From Flavobacterium salilacus subsp. salilacus (lineage in GTDB: Bacteria; Bacteroidota; Bacteroidia; Flavobacteriales; Flavobacteriaceae), in the NCBI RefSeq assembly GCF_004634195.1, contig NZ_SKBP01000002.1, positions 62,001 through 126,000 of the forward strand: 64,000 nt of DNA, in the 5' to 3' direction. The notes beneath the pieces are model-generated. The model was not told the DNA's origin, did no database searches, and saw only the letters and a program-made list of their open reading frames with translations. Positions 32,128 through 41,800 of the stretch are shown here, in pieces (the stretch's first letter is position 1; every line of letters starts with the position of its first letter). The position numbers and the translations under genes were made by a program.

Positions 32128-32760
32128 ATGAGTGTACAGCCCTATATACAATTCCTTTGGAATTCTAAAAATGCACACAACGTGCACTCCCCTTTTGTAT
32201 ATGGTATTGTTACCAAATGTTTCCATAGAAGAATACCTCAGCTTTATACCAAAAAGAAAAATATTCCGGTAAAAAACCTGAACTTACAAAGCGTAAATAC
32301 ACTACACAAAATAGTCGTAGGGCTTAAACCTGCAAAACTATATGTATTGGGAGATAAAGCTGCCGAAATAACCGAAATATTACGAATTTCGGGTGAAGAA
32401 GCAAACACCCGACCTTGGTTTTTCTCCACATTAGCCCCTATACCCGGTGCTATTGATTTAGCATATATATCCGAAAAAGATACCGCATCACTCCTACCCT
32501 TACTGGAACAAATACTACCCAATGCAAATGGCAATACAGTATGTATTGTGGGCAACATCCACGCTACCGAAGCAATGGAAAAGGCTTGGAAAACGATAAA
32601 AGAAAACCCAAATGTTACCGTTACTGTTGATACGTGTCATTTAGGATTAATATTTTTCAGGCAAGGGCAGGCAAAACAACATTTTATCATACGTCCCTTT
32701 AAGAACAGAGTTATTGATGCCGTCTTAGGCATCCGTACCCTGTGGGGATTACTGGCTTAG
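32128..32760 (+). CDS. Degenerate SAM-methyltransferase-like protein
   Basis: A 210-residue protein related to Bacteroidota class I SAM methyltransferases by its ends: NAHNVHSPFVYGIVTKCF near residue 17 and EAMEKAWKTIKENPNVTVTV followed by LGLIFFRQGQAKQHF near the C-terminus. Where intact members have an ELGTSLG-type SAM loop and a DGNH motif, this protein has LGDKAAEITEIL and no DGNH, so it may not bind SAM. It could be a structural or divergent enzyme. The ATG at 32128 is used; an upstream TTG is at 32122. The stop shares four bases with the convergent gene at 32757. Confidence 0.65.
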   Translation: MSVQPYIQFLWNSKNAHNVHSPFVYGIVTKCFHRRIPQLYTKKKNIPVKNLNLQSVNTLHKIVVGLKPAKLYVLGDKAAEITEILRISGEEANTRPWFFSTLAPIPGAIDLAYISEKDTASLLPLLEQILPNANGNTVCIVGNIHATEAMEKAWKTIKENPNVTVTVDTCHLGLIFFRQGQAKQHFIIRPFKNRVIDAVLGIRTLWGLLA

Positions 32761-33011
32761 TTGTTTCGCAGTGCCTCAATCAGCTCCTGCTTATTCATTG
32801 CAGAGCGACCGCTTATACCCACTTTTTTAGCCTGTTCATACAAGTCCTGCTTAGTGCGCTCTTCATATTTAGAGGCTTTACCGCCCCGGTATCCGGAATC
32901 TTCGGTATTGGCTATACGTGCCGATTTTTCTTTGCTATAGCCCTTATCCCTAAGTGCTTCATACTGCTCCGGGTTTTTAACCCTCGAGTTTAATTTCTTT
33001 TCAGGTGCCAT
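32757..33011 (-). CDS. Small Rho-N-domain-like protein
   Basis: An 84-residue lysine-rich cytoplasmic protein. The C-terminal half, KQDLYEQAKKVGISGRSAMNKQELIEALRNN, resembles the Rho termination factor N-terminal (SAP-like) domain, which binds nucleic acid; the N-terminal half contains YEALRDKGYSKEKSARIAN, similar to plasmid-borne or stress-induced small proteins. The function is unknown. The stop overlaps that of the methyltransferase-like gene. Confidence 0.7.
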   Translation of the reverse strand: MAPEKKLNSRVKNPEQYEALRDKGYSKEKSARIANTEDSGYRGGKASKYEERTKQDLYEQAKKVGISGRSAMNKQELIEALRNN

Positions 33012-33089
33012 AATACAATATTTTATAGTTTAACACCCTTAAAGGTAGTAAACCTAACACAGTTAATGCGTTAAGCATCAGTTAAAAAC

Positions 33090-33126
33090 AAAGAAAGCTG
33101 CTCTTGTACAGAGCAGCCTTTCTTTA
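33090..33126 (-). terminator. Intrinsic terminator after the 33168 lipoprotein
   Basis: A stem built from GCTGCTCT/AGAGCAGC with a TGTAC loop, extended by AAAGAAA/TTTCTTT arms with one bulge. Confidence 0.85.
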
Positions 33127-33167
33127 TGCAAACTAATAATCAACCTTCAAAATTATTCTTTGCAATG

Positions 33168-33830
33168 TTATTCCGCAGCTTCTTTCGCTGCCTCATTCTC
33201 ATTACTTTTAGCGGTCATTCTTTCCCACTTAAACTGAGGAGCAAATTCTAACTTAAGACTGGCAATCTTACCATTATCTTCAGATGACAGACCTTCTTTT
33301 TCAACCGTGTTTTTTCTGGCATCAAGCGCTTCATACCAATTTTTTATTTTATCAAAATCCTCACGCGAATAATTGTCTTTATTAGCCTGGAAGGTGTTTA
33401 CAAAATTTTGGTAAACGCTAAGTATGTTATCCTTGTTTACCCAGGTAAAGTCCATATCGTCACCCACAGCATTGGCTTCGCCAAAGTAGCTCACATAAAG
33501 CGAATTTCCGCTTTCTTTATTAGCCATTTCAGAAATATTGGTTTTAAGTTCTTCATATTTCTGTTTCGTTTCGTTTATTCTCTCTTCGGCATTCGCTCTG
33601 TCTTCCAGGTTTTCTATAGCAGTTTCTGCCTCCGAAAGCCTTCTTTGGTATTGCGCATCGATAGCATCCCAGTTAAACATTTTTTCTTCGTCGTCAAGGC
33701 TATATACAGAATCGACATACGCCTCGTAACTATCTACATTCTTCTCGGCAGCCATTTCGGCGTCATGCTTACAAGATGTTAGTCCCGCTGCAATTATAGC
33801 AGCTCCCAACATTACATTTAATTTTTTCAT
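33168..33830 (-). CDS. Coiled-coil lipoprotein of unknown function
   Basis: A 220-residue lipoprotein: the signal peptide MKKLNVMLGAAIIAAGLTSC puts the lipid Cys at residue 20. The mature protein is very acidic and helical, with a coiled-coil region around 70-115 (RRLSEAETAIENLEDRANAE, split). It resembles uncharacterised Flavobacterium lipoproteins, perhaps DUF6565, but I am not certain. The frame is open to 33905; a promoter at 33895-33864 and the signal peptide favour 33830. It is a single-gene unit. Confidence 0.75.
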   Translation of the reverse strand: MKKLNVMLGAAIIAAGLTSCKHDAEMAAEKNVDSYEAYVDSVYSLDDEEKMFNWDAIDAQYQRRLSEAETAIENLEDRANAEERINETKQKYEELKTNISEMANKESGNSLYVSYFGEANAVGDDMDFTWVNKDNILSVYQNFVNTFQANKDNYSREDFDKIKNWYEALDARKNTVEKEGLSSEDNGKIASLKLEFAPQFKWERMTAKSNENEAAKEAAE

Positions 33831-33863
33831 AATGGATTTGTTTTTTATGTTACTTTGATGGGG

Positions 33864-33895
33864 TAAATGTAGTTTTGATTGTTTAAAACTCAAAA
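33864..33895 (-). promoter_or_regulatory. Promoter of the coiled-coil lipoprotein
   Basis: On the minus strand TTTTG (33895-33891), a 19-base spacer and TACATTTA (33871-33864), one mismatch from TAnnTTTG. Confidence 0.55.
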
Positions 33896-34067
33896 TATAA
33901 AGCAAAACATTAGTAATAATTTAGTATTTATAACTCAATATTAAGAATAATTAAGAATATATTAAGACAAACCACCGCAGCAAGAGGCATTTTATGTACA
34001 TAAAAGCCAAAACCATTTTTATAGGTTACTATAATTTTTTATACATTTAAAAACTTAATCAATATAC

Positions 34068-36824
34068 ATGGCACTTAGCTGGAACGAAATTAAAGACCGC
34101 GCGGTACGATTTGCTAAAGAATGGGAAAATGACTTTAACGAAAATGCCGAGGCAAAATCATTTATGGATGCTTTTTTCAACGTGTTCGGCATACCCCGCA
34201 GGCGCGTGGCAACCTTTGAGCAACACGTAAAAAAAGAAGACGGCAGGCAGGGCTTTATCGACCTGTTGTGGAAAGGCATTATACTCATCGAGTTTAAATC
34301 CAGAGGCAAAGACCTTGACAAAGCCCACAAACAGGCAAAAGACTATTTCCCGGCACTAAAGGATGCCGAACTGCCCCGCTACATACTCGTTTCCGATTTT
34401 GAAAATTTCAGGCTGTACGACCTGGAAGAAGATATAACTATAGAGTTTAAACTCGCCGATTTGGTACACAACGTGCAGCACTTCGGGTTTATAGCAGGCT
34501 ACCAAAAACAAGTATATAAAGAGCAAGACCCTGTAAATATAAAGGCTGCCGAGCTTATGGGCAGACTGCACGACAGGCTGGAAGAGATAGGCTACGAGGG
34601 GCATAACCTCGAAGTATATTTGGTACGGCTGCTGTTTTGCCTGTTTGCCGAAGACACCACCATATTTTTACGGCAGGAATTCCAGAACTATATAGAGCAG
34701 CGCACCAATGCCGACGGCAGCGACCTCGCCTCTAAGCTACAGGAACTTTTTCAGGTATTGAATACCCCGCCCGAAAAACGCTATAAAAACATCGATGAGC
34801 AACTCAACTCTTTCCCCTATGTAAACGGAAAACTGTTTGAAGAACCCCTTGCCATAGCGAGTTTTGACAGCAAAATGCGACAGGCGTTGCTGGATTGCTG
34901 CTATCTGGACTGGAGCCAGATATCGCCCGGCATATTCGGCTCCATGTTCCAGAGTGTCATGAACCCCGCAGAAAGGCGTAACCTTGGCGCGCACTACACC
35001 AGCGAAAAAAATATACTCAAACTCATAAAGCCTTTGTTTCTGGACGATTTATGGAAAGAGTTTGAAAGCATAAAAAGCAACAGTAAAAAACTGAACGAGT
35101 TTCACAAAAGGCTCAGTACCCTTACCTTTCTTGACCCTGCCTGCGGTTGCGGTAACTTTTTGGTAATTACCTACCGCGAGTTGCGCCTGCTGGAAATAGC
35201 CATACTGCGCGCCCTGAACAAAACAGGGCAGGGTTTCCTGGACGTGCGCGAAATAATATGGCTGGATGTGGATATGATGTATGGTATAGAGTATGAAGAG
35301 TTCCCCGCACGTATAGCCGAAGTGGCAATGTGGCTGATGGACCACCAAATGAATATGCTGATAAGCAACGAATTTGGGCAGTACTTTGCCCGCCTGCCGT
35401 TAAAAAAGGCTGCTACCATAGTACACGGCGATGCACTGGAAACCGACTGGGAAAGCGTTATTCCCAAAAACAAACTATCCTACATTATAGGTAACCCGCC
35501 ATTTATAGGGTCTAAAATAATGACGGCATACCAACGCAACCAAATAGCTACCGTTTTTGATAACGCAAAAGGAACGGGCGTAATGGACTACGTAACGGGT
35601 TGGTACATAAAAGCAGCTAAATACATACAAGGCACAAAAATAAAAGCAGCATTTGTATCAACCAACTCTATAGTACAGGGCGAGCAAACCGCCATACTGT
35701 GGGGGCAAATGTTTAACAAATACAATATAAAAATACATTTTGCCCACCGCACGTTTAAATGGAGTAACGAAGCACGGGGCAATGCAGCCGTATATTGTGT
35801 AATTATTGGTTTTGCTAATTATGACACCAACGATAAACTAATTTTTGAATACGAAGACATTAAAGGCGAAGCCCATGAGGTAAAAGCCAAAAATATTAAT
35901 GCCTATTTGGTAGATGCTAAAGAAGTATTGATTGAAAAAAGGTCTAAGCCATTATGTAATGTACCAAAAATGAGTTTTGGTAACATGCCTTTGGATGGTG
36001 GGCATTTATTATTGAGTGACGAAGAAAAAAATGAATTTATTACAAAAGAGCCTTTATCAGAAAAATATATAAAACCTTTAATTTCTGCTTCAGAATTTTT
36101 GAACGGTAAAAAAAGATGGTGTTTATGGCTTGTAAACAGTACCCCTTCAGAATTAAAAGCAATGCCCGAAGTTTTAAACCGTATAGAAGGTGTAAAGAAA
36201 TTTAGATTAGCAAGTGTAGCTCCATCCACTCAAAAATTTGCAGCTACACCTGCCTTATTCCGAGATAGAAACGAACCCGAAACTTATATTCTTGTACCAA
36301 GTACATCATCCGAAAACAGAACTTATATACCAATGGGCTATTTCTCAAACTATGAAATAGCAAATAATAGCTGTCATACGATACCCGGTGCAACCCTATA
36401 TCATTTTGGTATATTAACTTCTACCATGCACATGGCTTGGGTAAAAACAACTTGTGGAAGACTCGAAAGCCGTTTTAGGTACTCTAATGAGGTAGTATAT
36501 AACAACTACCCCTGGCCCGAAAATCCTTCGGATAAACAGGTTACAGCCATAGAAAAAGCAGCCCAAAAAGTACTGGATGTTCGGGCACAGTTCGCTGACA
36601 GTTCCCTTGCCGACCTGTACCACCCGCTAACCATGCCCCCTGCTTTGGTAAAGGCACACAACGACCTCGATAAAAAAGTTGACCTCGCCTATCGCCCGCA
36701 GCCCTTTACCGGCGAAGCAAAGCGTATGGAATACCTGTTTGAACTGTACGAAAAATATACCGCCGACCTGTTTACCAAAGAAAAACCCAAACGCGGAGGA
36801 AAAGGGAGTAGAATTAAGAATTAA
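34068..36824 (+). CDS. MmeI-like type IIG/IIL restriction-modification enzyme
   Basis: A 918-residue single-polypeptide restriction and modification enzyme. An N-terminal PD-(D/E)xK nuclease is visible (D65, E75, K77 in GFIDLLWKGIILIEFKS), then a helical linker, an adenine methyltransferase with motif I DPACGCGNF (356-364) and motif IV NPPF (476-479), a target-recognition domain (about 580-800) and a C-terminal helical part. Length and order equal MmeI (about 919 residues). It would methylate one strand of its own site and cut about 20 bases away. GC content drops within the target-recognition segment (see findings). It has no partner genes, as expected for this class. Confidence 0.9.
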   Translation: MALSWNEIKDRAVRFAKEWENDFNENAEAKSFMDAFFNVFGIPRRRVATFEQHVKKEDGRQGFIDLLWKGIILIEFKSRGKDLDKAHKQAKDYFPALKDAELPRYILVSDFENFRLYDLEEDITIEFKLADLVHNVQHFGFIAGYQKQVYKEQDPVNIKAAELMGRLHDRLEEIGYEGHNLEVYLVRLLFCLFAEDTTIFLRQEFQNYIEQRTNADGSDLASKLQELFQVLNTPPEKRYKNIDEQLNSFPYVNGKLFEEPLAIASFDSKMRQALLDCCYLDWSQISPGIFGSMFQSVMNPAERRNLGAHYTSEKNILKLIKPLFLDDLWKEFESIKSNSKKLNEFHKRLSTLTFLDPACGCGNFLVITYRELRLLEIAILRALNKTGQGFLDVREIIWLDVDMMYGIEYEEFPARIAEVAMWLMDHQMNMLISNEFGQYFARLPLKKAATIVHGDALETDWESVIPKNKLSYIIGNPPFIGSKIMTAYQRNQIATVFDNAKGTGVMDYVTGWYIKAAKYIQGTKIKAAFVSTNSIVQGEQTAILWGQMFNKYNIKIHFAHRTFKWSNEARGNAAVYCVIIGFANYDTNDKLIFEYEDIKGEAHEVKAKNINAYLVDAKEVLIEKRSKPLCNVPKMSFGNMPLDGGHLLLSDEEKNEFITKEPLSEKYIKPLISASEFLNGKKRWCLWLVNSTPSELKAMPEVLNRIEGVKKFRLASVAPSTQKFAATPALFRDRNEPETYILVPSTSSENRTYIPMGYFSNYEIANNSCHTIPGATLYHFGILTSTMHMAWVKTTCGRLESRFRYSNEVVYNNYPWPENPSDKQVTAIEKAAQKVLDVRAQFADSSLADLYHPLTMPPALVKAHNDLDKKVDLAYRPQPFTGEAKRMEYLFELYEKYTADLFTKEKPKRGGKGSRIKN

Positions 36825-36880
36825 GATTATAGAATGTAGATTTCAGAATTGAGATAATAGATAATGGATGATAGATGATA

Positions 36881-37006
36881 GACTGAATACTGCGACTGTA
36901 AACTGTCAACCGTAAACTGCAACTGTAAACTACAACTGTAAACTACAACTGTAAACTACAACTGTAAACTGTCAACCGTAAACTGCGACTGTAAACTGCG
37001 ACTGAA
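36881..37006 (+). repeat. Tandem ACTGTAAACT-type repeat tract
   Basis: Between the restriction enzyme and the ABC ATPase lie about nine short units of 12-14 bases, variants of CAACTGTAAACTA, ACTGTCAACCGTAA and ACTGCGACTGTAA. The central three are exact 13-base copies (around 36920-36960). A related sequence, AACTGAATACTGTCACTATAA, occurs at 48731. It is non-coding and its role is unknown. Confidence 0.8.
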
Positions 37007-37041
37007 AAAAAATCATTACTTTTAAGGCTCAAAATAAAGCT

Positions 37042-37764
37042 ATGGCACAACCAATAATAAATATAAAAGGCATAACACGCGATTTTCCGTTGGGTAATGA
37101 AATTGTTAAAGTACTCAAAGGAATAGACCTCACCATAAACAAAGGGGAATATGTAGCTCTTATGGGACCATCAGGTTCGGGTAAAAGTACATTAATGAAC
37201 CTTTTGGGCTGCCTTGATACAGCAACATCAGGGTCGTATATCCTTAACGGTAAAGATGTAAGCCAGATGAGCGATGATGAGCTTGCCGGCATCCGAAATA
37301 AAGAAATAGGTTTCGTATTCCAAACCTTCAACCTCCTGCCCCGCACTACCGCGCTGGATAATGTGGCATTACCCATGGTATATGCCGGCTATAAAAAACC
37401 CGAACGCAACGAGCGCGCTACCGAAGTATTGAAACAGGTGGGACTGGCAGACAGGATGGATCATAAACCCAACCAGCTATCGGGAGGGCAGCGCCAAAGG
37501 GTAGCCGTGGCGCGTGCCCTGGTAAACCGCCCCTCCATCATACTTGCTGATGAACCTACGGGTAATCTGGACAGTAAAACCTCGGTAGAGATTATGAACC
37601 TGTTTAATGAAATACATGCCAACGGCAACACTGTAATACTGGTAACCCACGAAGAGGATATTGCCAAGTACGCACACCGTGTCATCCGCCTGCGCGACGG
37701 TATTATTGAAAGTGATAGTAGCCCCCTTGCCCCCAAAGGGGGATTGACCACTGAAAATTTATAA
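37042..37764 (+). CDS. ABC transporter ATP-binding protein (LolD/MacB type)
   Basis: A 240-residue ATPase with Walker [10 protein letters not shown] (about 42-50), Q-loop [11 protein letters not shown], signature [15 protein letters not shown], Walker [12 protein letters not shown] and switch histidine VTHEED. This subfamily works with FtsX-like permeases in lipoprotein release or efflux. No permease is adjacent. The last 15 residues ([15 protein letters not shown]) are encoded by the REP-like element starting at 37720, so the ancestral end was probably near residue 225. TACTTTTA at 37017-37024 is a near -7 box. Confidence 0.9.
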   Translation: MAQPIINIKGITRDFPLGNEIVKVLKGIDLTINKGEYVALMGPSGSGKSTLMNLLGCLDTATSGSYILNGKDVSQMSDDELAGIRNKEIGFVFQTFNLLPRTTALDNVALPMVYAGYKKPERNERATEVLKQVGLADRMDHKPNQLSGGQRQRVAVARALVNRPSIILADEPTGNLDSKTSVEIMNLFNEIHANGNTVILVTHEEDIAKYAHRVIRLRDGIIESDSSPLAPKGGLTTENL

Positions 37765-37823
37765 ACCATAAAATATTCCCTCGGCATGAGCCCCCTCTCC
37801 TTTGGAGAGGGATGGGGAGAGGC
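37720..37823 (+). repeat. REP-like element spanning the ABC ATPase end
   Basis: The element contains CCCCCAAAGGGGG (37730-37742) and the perfect hairpin CCCTCTCC-TTT-GGAGAGGG (37793-37811), followed by ATGGGGAGAGGC. The same modules, in inverse orientation, occur at 51934-51993. Here about 45 bases, including the ATPase stop, separate the two hairpins. Confidence 0.8.
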
Positions 37824-37830
37824 ATTAGTT

Positions 37831-38403
37831 ATGAAAGTATATACCAAAACCGGCGATAAAGGAACAACAGCACTATTTGGCGGTACACGTGTGCCCAAGC
37901 ACCACCTGCGCATAGAGAGTTACGGTACTGTTGACGAGCTGAACTCGCACATAGGGCTTATTCGCGATCAGGAAATGAACCCAATGTATAAAAAAATATT
38001 AGAACGCATACAGGACAGGCTCTTTACTGTTGGAGCCATACTGGCAACACCTCCTGATAAAGAAATGCTGAAAAACGGAAAAGAAAGGCTTAACATCCCT
38101 AAAATCTCCGATGCGGATATTGAGCTTCTTGAAAATGAAATTGACAGTATGGACACAGCCTTACCACAAATGACGCATTTTGTGTTACCGGGCGGACATA
38201 CTACCGTGTCATATTGTCATATTGCGCGGTGTGTATGCCGCCGTGCAGAGCGTCTTGCAGTGCATTTAGATGAATTGGAGGGTATAGACAGCATGGTTTT
38301 GAAGTACCTGAACCGACTTTCTGACTACCTCTTTGTACTGGCACGGAAGTTGTCATATGACCTTAACGCAGAAGAGGTAAAATGGATACCCGAAAAGTAT
38401 TAA
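37831..38403 (+). CDS. Cob(I)yrinic acid a,c-diamide adenosyltransferase (PduO type)
   Basis: A 190-residue ATP:cobalamin adenosyltransferase that makes the 5'-deoxyadenosylcobalamin used by methylmalonyl-CoA mutase. The PduO-type N-terminus is KVYTKTGDKGTTALFGG, the fold is helical, and the conserved HFVLPGG and CHIARCVCRRAER (ATP-site arginines) are near 115-145. The ATG at 37831 is chosen; 15 codons upstream in frame come from the REP-like element. meaB at 47555 encodes another protein of the same cofactor pathway. Confidence 0.9.
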   Translation: MKVYTKTGDKGTTALFGGTRVPKHHLRIESYGTVDELNSHIGLIRDQEMNPMYKKILERIQDRLFTVGAILATPPDKEMLKNGKERLNIPKISDADIELLENEIDSMDTALPQMTHFVLPGGHTTVSYCHIARCVCRRAERLAVHLDELEGIDSMVLKYLNRLSDYLFVLARKLSYDLNAEEVKWIPEKY

Positions 38404-38514
38404 TTGTGCCCGCTCTACGCACTAATATTCAGGCTTTAAGCCTTAAATTTAGTACATATTTAGAGATACAGAATTACGTTCTTAACTTTTTTAATAAAAT
38501 AAACAAATTTTTGC

Positions 38515-38544
38515 TTGACATTTTCAGCAGAAAAATTATTTTTG
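38515..38544 (+). promoter_or_regulatory. Promoter of the DUF2795 gene
   Basis: TTG at 38515-38517 (TTGAC), a 19-base spacer and TATTTTTG at 38537-38544, with the ATG at 38568. Confidence 0.65.
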
Positions 38545-38567
38545 CATAAAATTAAACCTTTTAAAAG

Positions 38568-38789
38568 ATGTATTGGACATTAGAATTAGCATCCTATTTA
38601 AGCGATGCCCCATGGCCGGCTACAAAAGATGAACTTATAGATTATGCTATCAGGACAGGAGCACCTTTGGAGGTGGTAGAAAACCTTCAGTCTATTGAAG
38701 ATGAAGGCGAAATATATGAATCTATGGAAGAAATATGGCCGGATTATCCTACTGATGAAGATTATCTTTGGAATGAGGATGAATACTAG
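38568..38789 (+). CDS. DUF2795 small acidic protein
   Basis: A 73-residue protein containing the DUF2795 motif (TLELASYLSDAPWPATKDEL then LEVVENLQSI) and a very acidic C-terminal tail (SMEEIWPDYPTDEDYLWNEDEY, split at will). The family's function is not known. It has its own strong promoter and a terminator at 38808, which suggests an abundant small protein. Confidence 0.88.
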   Translation: MYWTLELASYLSDAPWPATKDELIDYAIRTGAPLEVVENLQSIEDEGEIYESMEEIWPDYPTDEDYLWNEDEY

Positions 38790-38807
38790 CAAAAAATAAA
38801 TTTCAAT

Positions 38808-38838
38808 TGAAAAGTCTCTTTCACGAGGCTTTTTTTTT
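38808..38838 (+). terminator. Intrinsic terminator after DUF2795
   Basis: A nine-pair stem AAAAGTCTC/GAGGCTTTT (one wobble), a six-base loop and about nine T. Confidence 0.86.
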
Positions 38839-38841
38839 GGT

Positions 38842-38849
38842 TAAATTTG
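38842..38849 (+). promoter_or_regulatory. -7 box of secA promoter
   Basis: TAAATTTG is perfect for TAnnTTTG; it lies right behind the DUF2795 terminator and 34 bases before the secA ATG. The -33 region would overlap the terminator T run. Confidence 0.5.
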
Positions 38850-38883
38850 TACACTTTCGAATAACATAAGTAATTATATAATA

Positions 38884-41800
38884 ATGAGTTTAATAAACAG
38901 CATACTTAAAGCTTTTGTAGGCGATAAATCTGAAAAAGATATCAAAGCCATACAGCCGCTCATCACAAAGATACAATCTTTTGAAGCAGCTTTGGCAGCA
39001 CTTTCTCATGATGAACTTAGAGCAAAGACTATCTTTTTCAAAGAAAAAATAAAAGAAGCGAGAGCCGAAAAAGATGCCAAAATAGCATCATATCTTGAAG
39101 AAATAGAAAAAACAGAAGATATTGATAAAAGAGAGGACATATATGCCTCTATTGATGCGCTCGAAAAAGAAGCGTATGATATTTCGGAAAAAGTATTAAT
39201 GGATATTCTTCCCGAAGCGTTTGCAGTTGTTAAAGAAACCGCCCGTCGCTTTAAGGAAAACACCCATATTACCGTTACCGCAACACCTTCTGACAGAGAG
39301 CTGTCGGCTACAAAATCGTATGTAACCATTGAGGGCGATAATGCCGTATGGGCAAACTCATGGGATGCGGCAGGTAAGGCAATTACCTGGGATATGATAC
39401 ACTATGACGTACAGCTTATAGGCGGTGTGGTACTGCACGAAGGCAAAATTGCCGAGATGCAAACAGGTGAGGGTAAAACACTGGTGGCTACCCTTCCGTT
39501 ATACCTAAACGCACTTACCGGTAATGGTGTGCACCTGGTAACCGTAAACGACTACCTTGCCCGAAGGGACAGCACATGGAAAGCACCCTTATTTGAGTTT
39601 CATGGTATGAGGGTTGACTGTATAGACAACCACCAGCCTAACTCGGATGCAAGAAGAAGAGCTTATGCTGCCGATATTACTTATGGTACAAACAACGAGT
39701 TTGGTTTTGACTACCTGAGGGATAATATGGCACACTCGCCGGATGATTTAGTACAACGCAAGCACAATTTTGCTATAGTAGATGAGGTCGATTCGGTATT
39801 AATTGATGATGCCCGTACACCACTTATCATATCAGGACCTGTACCACAGGGCGACCGCCACGAATTTAATGAGCTTAAGCCAAAAGTAGATCACTTAGTA
39901 AACCTGCAAAGAACCTTGCTTAACGGTGTACTTGCCGAAGCCAAAAAACTGATAAGGGAAGGTAATACCAAAGATGGCGGTTTTCTGCTCCTCAGAGTTC
40001 ACAGAGGATTACCAAAAAGCAAAGCACTGATAAAGTTCCTTAGTGAAGAAGGTGTAAAACAGATATTACAAAAAACCGAAAACCAGTACATGCAGGACAA
40101 CAACCGAGAAATGCATAAAGTGGATGAGGCGCTGTATTTTGTAATAGAAGAAAAAAACAATCAGGTAGAACTTACTGATAATGGTATCCAATTCCTTTCG
40201 CAGGATACCGATAAAGAGTTTTTTGTACTTCCTGATATTGGCACAGGGATAGCTAATATAGAAAAGCAAAATTTAGAAAAAGAAGAAGAGGCGGAACGTA
40301 AAGAAGAGCTTTTCAGGGACTTTGCCGTAAAAAGCGAGCGTATCCATACCCTTACACAATTATTAAAAGCCTACACCCTTTTTGAAAAGGATGTGGAATA
40401 TGTTATTGAGAATAACAAAATTATGATTGTGGATGAGCAAACGGGTCGTATTATGGACGGAAGGCGTTACTCTGACGGTCTTCACCAAGCAATTGAGGCT
40501 AAAGAGAATGTAAAAATTGAAGCCGCTACCCAAACCTTTGCAACCATTACACTGCAAAACTATTTCAGGATGTACAATAAACTTGCAGGTATGACAGGTA
40601 CTGCCATTACCGAAGCAGGTGAGTTTTGGGAAATATACAAACTTGATGTGGTAGAGATACCTACTAACCGACCTATTGCCCGAAAAGATGAACATGACCT
40701 GATATATAAAACTACCCGCGAAAAGTTTAATGCCGTTATTGAAGATGTTACTAAACTTTCGGCAGCAGGAAGACCGGTACTTATTGGTACAACATCAGTA
40801 GAAATATCGGAATTGCTGAGCCGAATGCTTAAAATGAGAAATGTAGCGCATAACGTGCTGAATGCAAAACTTCATAAAAGAGAAGCGGAGATTGTAGCCG
40901 AAGCCGGTAAACCGGGCATAGTAACCATAGCTACCAACATGGCAGGTCGTGGTACGGATATTAAACTCTCGAAAGAAGTTAAAGATGCCGGCGGTCTTGC
41001 CATTATAGGTACAGAACGCCACGATTCAAGACGTGTGGACAGACAGCTTCGCGGTCGTGCCGGACGTCAGGGAGATCCGGGAAGTTCGCAGTTCTATGTA
41101 TCGCTCGAAGATAACCTTATGCGCCTATTTGGTTCTGAAAGGGTTGCTAAGGTTATGGACAGAATGGGACTTAAAGAAGGTGAGGTTATACAACACTCTA
41201 TGATGACAAAATCGATAGAGCGTGCACAGAAAAAAGTGGAAGAAAACAACTTTGGAGTACGTAAAAGACTATTGGAGTATGACGATGTTATGAACGCGCA
41301 ACGTGAGGTAGTATATAAACGCAGACGACACGCATTGCGTGGTGAACGTCTTAAAGTGGATATTGCCAACATGATGTATGATACTGCAGAGGAAATTGTA
41401 GTATCGAATAAAGAAATTAACGATTACAAGAATTTTGAATTCGAAATCATCCGTTATTTCTCTATAAGCGCTCCTGTCAGCGAAGCAGATTTTTCAAAAA
41501 TGTCTGAAAAAGATATTACTGCAAAAGTATATAAAGCTGTAATGGAGGCGTATCATGAAAAAAATGAACGTGATGCTTCGGAAGCTTTCCCCGTTGTTAA
41601 AAATGTTTATGAAGATAAAAACTCGCAATACGAGCGCATTGTAGTACCATTTACCGATGGTATAAAAACGCTGAATGTGGTTACCAATCTTGAAAAAGCA
41701 TACCAAACACAAGGAAAATCGCTGATTGCTGATTTTGAAAAGAATATAACACTTGCTATTGTTGACGAAGCGTGGAAGAAACACCTCCGTAAAATGGATG

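Noticed and set aside
36881-37006. Tandem repeats as a possible CRISPR array
   Set aside because: Units follow each other without unique spacers, and no cas genes are in the window.
37786-37830. Upstream in-frame ATG of the adenosyltransferase
   Set aside because: These 15 codons are encoded by the REP-like element and precede the conserved KVYTKTGDKG N-terminus.
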